From Marisa cornuarietis (Eukaryota; Mollusca; Gastropoda; Architaenioglossa; Ampullariidae), in contig SMMW01000001.1 in the NCBI GenBank assembly GCA_004794655.1, positions 13,362,001-13,426,000 on the forward strand: a stretch of DNA of 64,000 bases, read 5' to 3'. Shown piece by piece: positions 63,401 to 64,000 of the stretch (position 1 is its first letter; the number at the start of each line of letters is the position of its first letter). Below the pieces are notes generated by a model. The model ran no database searches, was not told the origin of the DNA, and was given only the letters and a program-made list of their open reading frames with translations. Both the position numbers and the translations under genes were made by a program.

Positions 63401-63499
63401 ACATCTGGAAAGGAATGTTAGGGACCTGCTTGCGAAGCTGTTTCAATCTGTCCCAAGGACATTCATGCAAGAATCGTAGTGCTACATCGAAGGTAGCAC
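48201..63499 (-). CDS. PC: Pyruvate carboxylase, C-terminal half (11 exons, 5' part beyond window)
   Basis: PC carboxylates pyruvate to oxaloacetate in the mitochondrial matrix, using biotin and ATP. Exons in order: 63343-63499, 61640-61746, 60916-61049, 60335-60584, 59742-59870, 56345-56460, 55773-55952, 55346-55492, 54972-55073, 48661-48801, 48201-48449. All junctions are GT/AG and in frame, giving 569 residues to TGA at 48201. This equals human PC from about residue 610 to 1178 without net gaps. Visible: carboxyltransferase core ([22 protein letters not shown] with the carbamylated lysine, human K741; HVHTHD with metal histidines at +30 and +32, human H771/H773), the VTPSSK threonine (human T908), the tetramerisation region, and the biotin carrier domain with SAMKM, its lysine 34 residues from the end as in human K1144. 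The biotin carboxylase domain and targeting peptide lie past 64000. Introns are transposon-rich. Confidence 0.97.
48661..48801 (-). CDS. PC: PC exon: tetramerisation region
   Basis: Encodes 47 residues, [20 protein letters not shown] to IIKDTEASK. GKTLxIKxLAVxDLN and [12 protein letters not shown] are conserved in the allosteric/tetramerisation part of PC. The acceptor is TCCTTCAG and the donor GTATGA. Confidence 0.95.
48918..50165 (+). pseudogene. 5'-truncated, frameshifted non-LTR retrotransposon (CR1/Jockey-like)
   Basis: Translation in changing plus-strand frames gives the C-terminal half of a reverse transcriptase: [13 protein letters not shown], then YADDTQLY with the catalytic Asp pair, [15 protein letters not shown] and a thumb region with [13 protein letters not shown], followed by the LINE tail motif [12 protein letters not shown] in broken frames. 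At least three frame changes and internal stops make it dead. It begins abruptly inside the reverse transcriptase, typical of 5' truncation, and ends near an AAAATCTTCATTTATCATCA tail. The motif style fits the CR1/L2/Jockey group; the exact clade is inference. Confidence 0.88.
50539..50770 (+). mobile_element. MITE family A, copy 3 (left end lost)
   Basis: Matches copy 1 from CTAAACCTTAAAACTGTTCT to the right end TGTTGTGCAACTCGCCC, followed by CAG. The left ~20 bases of inverted repeat are missing; CAG (50536-50538) directly precedes the remaining sequence. The right end abuts the second LINE fragment. Confidence 0.8.
50774..51268 (+). pseudogene. Second LINE reverse transcriptase, 5' piece (broken)
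   Basis: Plus-strand frames give [20 protein letters not shown] (family: LNDYRPVALTSxxMKxFE), then after stops and frame changes [17 protein letters not shown] and [18 protein letters not shown] (family: WILDFLxxRPQxVRV and GxPQGxVLSPLLYxLYT). The order and spacing are those of a Rex1/L2-type reverse transcriptase. It stops at 'cacgataat', just where the family continues with TIIKFADD. Confidence 0.82.
51269..53477. mobile_element. Inverted-repeat DNA transposon inserted in a LINE
   Basis: The left end (51270-51327) and right end (53420-53477) are inverted repeats of about 58 bp: both begin AGGCCTGTAAGGTT and both carry GGTAAACAAA at the inner edge, with about 75% match between. The 2.2-kb interior is AT-rich and holds no transposase frame. 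The element separates two pieces of the same reverse transcriptase. The target duplication was not resolved, so the outer limits are uncertain by about 10-15 bases. Confidence 0.82.
53478..53635 (+). pseudogene. Second LINE reverse transcriptase, 3' piece
   Basis: Frame starting at 'aaatttgcagatgac' reads [20 protein letters not shown] then [20 protein letters not shown], the catalytic FADD motif and downstream palm of the same reverse transcriptase whose upstream part ends at 51268. It closes with a stop after KKM. Confidence 0.85.
54972..55073 (-). CDS. PC: PC exon: [14 protein letters not shown] segment
   Basis: Encodes 34 residues, [20 protein letters not shown] to VAAETE. This is the family segment xFGPLDxLxTRxFLxGP. 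The acceptor is TTGGACAG and the donor GTCAGT. It is followed by the 6.2-kb transposon-loaded intron. Confidence 0.94.
55346..55492 (-). CDS. PC: PC exon: [13 protein letters not shown] segment
   Basis: Encodes 49 residues, [20 protein letters not shown] to IMSAALYPK, linking the carboxyltransferase domain to the tetramerisation region. The acceptor is ACTAATAG and the donor GTACTT. Confidence 0.94.
55773..55952 (-). CDS. PC: PC exon with the catalytic threonine
   Basis: Encodes [20 protein letters not shown] to PEPLRTK, 60 residues as in human. Counting 167 residues from the carbamylated lysine places the Thr of VTPSSK at human T908, the residue assisting proton transfer from biotin. The acceptor is GATTACAG and the donor GTCAGC. 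Confidence 0.95.
56345..56460 (-). CDS. PC: PC exon: GGQYTNL segment
   Basis: Encodes [20 protein letters not shown] to NKLLGDLPK. The acceptor is CACATTAG (phase 1) and the donor GTAATT. A hAT-like transposon lies just 24 nt upstream of this acceptor. Confidence 0.95.
56495..57799. mobile_element. hAT-like non-autonomous transposon with 8-bp target duplication
   Basis: A 1305-bp element in a PC intron. The left end CAGTGGCGTGCGGTGG and the reverse complement of the right end (CAGTGGCATGCTGTCCGTGG) are typical hAT termini. TTCTGCAT directly flanks both sides (56487-56494 and 57800-57807), an 8-bp duplication fitting the hAT preference nTnnnnAn. No transposase frame is present. A further inverted repeat lies inside it (56722-56769 with 57064-57114). 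Confidence 0.92.
56722..57114. repeat. Inverted repeat nested in the hAT-like element
   Basis: Arms 56722-56769 and 57064-57114 are reverse complements; the core GATGTAACCTGTTAAGTAGG is exact on both. The 294-bp spacer is AT-rich. It may be a separate small MITE inserted in the hAT-like element or a structural part of it. Confidence 0.75.
57930..58730 (+). repeat. Diverged direct duplication in a PC intron
   Basis: Segments of about 57930-58170 and 58470-58730 share, in order, AGGAGTGGGTAC, ACCACAG, CCTCAGAG, CATCATCTC, GTTTG and a GTAGG end. Spacing is about 550 bp. Both are GT-rich in their first half. No function or family is recognised. Confidence 0.6.
59742..59870 (-). CDS. PC: PC exon: [11 protein letters not shown] segment
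   Basis: Encodes [20 protein letters not shown] to [11 protein letters not shown]. The acceptor is GGTTTTAG and the donor GTGAGC (phase 1). The end of the segment (NEIPG) continues into GGQYTNL in the next exon, matching the family. Confidence 0.95.
60335..60584 (-). CDS. PC: PC exon with metal-binding HxHD motif
   Basis: Encodes [20 protein letters not shown] to [19 protein letters not shown] provides two metal-binding histidines; [13 protein letters not shown] is also conserved. The acceptor is ACTCTTCAG and the donor GTAAAA (phase 1). Confidence 0.96.
60916..61049 (-). CDS. PC: PC exon with the carbamylated lysine
   Basis: Encodes [13 protein letters not shown] to [10 protein letters not shown]. 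The final lysine corresponds to human K741, which is carbamylated and binds the catalytic metal. The donor is GTACCA (phase 0). Confidence 0.95.
61640..61746 (-). CDS. PC: PC exon: [13 protein letters not shown] segment
   Basis: Encodes [20 protein letters not shown] followed by [15 protein letters not shown]. The acceptor is TTTATTAG and the donor GTATTT (phase 1). The [10 protein letters not shown] motif is a conserved barrel strand of the carboxyltransferase domain. Confidence 0.95.
61911..63286 (+). mobile_element. TTAA-flanked non-autonomous DNA transposon, copy 2
   Basis: The body (61915-63282, 1368 bp) is flanked by TTAA on both sides (61911-61914 and 63283-63286). It aligns with copy 1 (12819-13942) from AAAATCGCTGGAAA to AACCCGATCATAA. 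It is about 250 bp longer because of extra internal sequence after ACAAGTAACATCGTG (about 62535-62845). The terminal repeats are more decayed than in copy 1. It lies in the 1.6-kb PC intron between exons 63343-63499 and 61640-61746 and makes up most of it. Confidence 0.87.
63343..63499 (-). CDS. PC: PC exon: carboxyltransferase barrel strand (first in window)
   Basis: Encodes (G)[18 protein letters not shown] to NPDNVVF-type sequence ending TNYPDNVVF plus two bases. It contains [14 protein letters not shown], lining the pyruvate site. The acceptor is AATGTGTGCAG and the donor GTAAGC (phase 2). Confidence 0.95.
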
Positions 63500-64000
63500 C
63501 TGCACACATTACATCATGTCAACACTCATAAAGTGCCAATAAAACATAATGTAGGAGAAAGAAATCAGTAGACAACATTTTAGATGGATTGTCTGTAATT
63601 CATATAGCAGGGAATGTGTTGGGGTTAACTGGTAGTGTTTTAGAGCTGGTGGTAATATTGTTCTGTGTTCTAATGGCCAAGTGATTTATGATGATGGTGG
63701 TGGTGTTGATGATAATAATGATTAAATGTAGGAAAACAACCAAGACTTGCCTGATGAAACAATTTCTGACAGACAAATGACTGAAAAGAAATATATTACG
63801 AGAACCTATTTCTTTTTAAAACATTAATAAATTTGTTGCATGATTGAGACTGAAATAAAATGCTCCTCATTATAAGCAATGCCCCAGTAGTGTGCAGTCT
63901 GTTATTTAAGATTGTACTTTGCAAATCTGTTACTTTAAATTCATCCTCCATTGTACTACCATAAAACAAAAAAGTCAGACATAAACAAACATGAACCCTT

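Noticed and set aside
1..64000. CRISPR arrays, operons, bacterial-type regulatory sites
   Set aside because: The window is intron-containing animal DNA; the tandem arrays present have no spacers and are minisatellites or microsatellites.

Overview
The window is animal (metazoan) nuclear DNA. Genes are split by introns with GT/AG borders, no operon signals are visible, and the sequence is AT-rich and full of microsatellites, minisatellites, tRNA-derived SINEs, LINE fragments and short DNA transposons. The proteins are ordinary metazoan versions of two mitochondrial enzymes. The repeat style would suit a lophotrochozoan such as a mollusc, but that is a weak inference and no species is claimed.

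Layout. Positions 1 to about 35,000 hold no gene I can support. They contain simple repeats, two minisatellites (16840-17202 and 18300-18655), a tRNA-type SINE (5526-5784), two large fold-back structures (11443-11683 and 20260-20722), a TTAA-flanked element (12819-13942), and a CAG-flanked MITE family with copies at 9728-9992 and 28359-29275. The second MITE copy is itself split by another element. Positions 35650-41811 (minus strand) carry a complete five-exon gene for MGME1, the mitochondrial single-strand DNA exonuclease (488 residues, catalytic D385, D398 and K400). Positions 41812-48200 are intergenic plus the PC 3' UTR, with two copies of a second tRNA-type SINE. From 48201 to beyond the right edge (minus strand) lies the C-terminal half of pyruvate carboxylase (PC): eleven exons encoding 569 residues from inside the carboxyltransferase domain through the biotin carrier domain. 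The biotin carboxylase half lies past position 64000.

The PC introns are transposon-rich. A TTAA-flanked element fills about 86% of one intron. A hAT-like element with an 8-bp target duplication sits 24 nt upstream of a splice acceptor. One 6.2-kb intron stacks a LINE, a MITE, and a second LINE that a 2.2-kb inverted-repeat element has cut within its reverse transcriptase.

Both genes encode mitochondrial proteins and run head-to-tail on the same strand, but they act in separate pathways: mtDNA maintenance for MGME1 and anaplerosis/gluconeogenesis for PC. Exon borders were checked by reading frame: every junction keeps phase, and the residue spacing between known catalytic sites equals that of the human enzymes as I recall them. 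No new gene system is claimed. The most informative structures are the nested and precisely bounded mobile elements.
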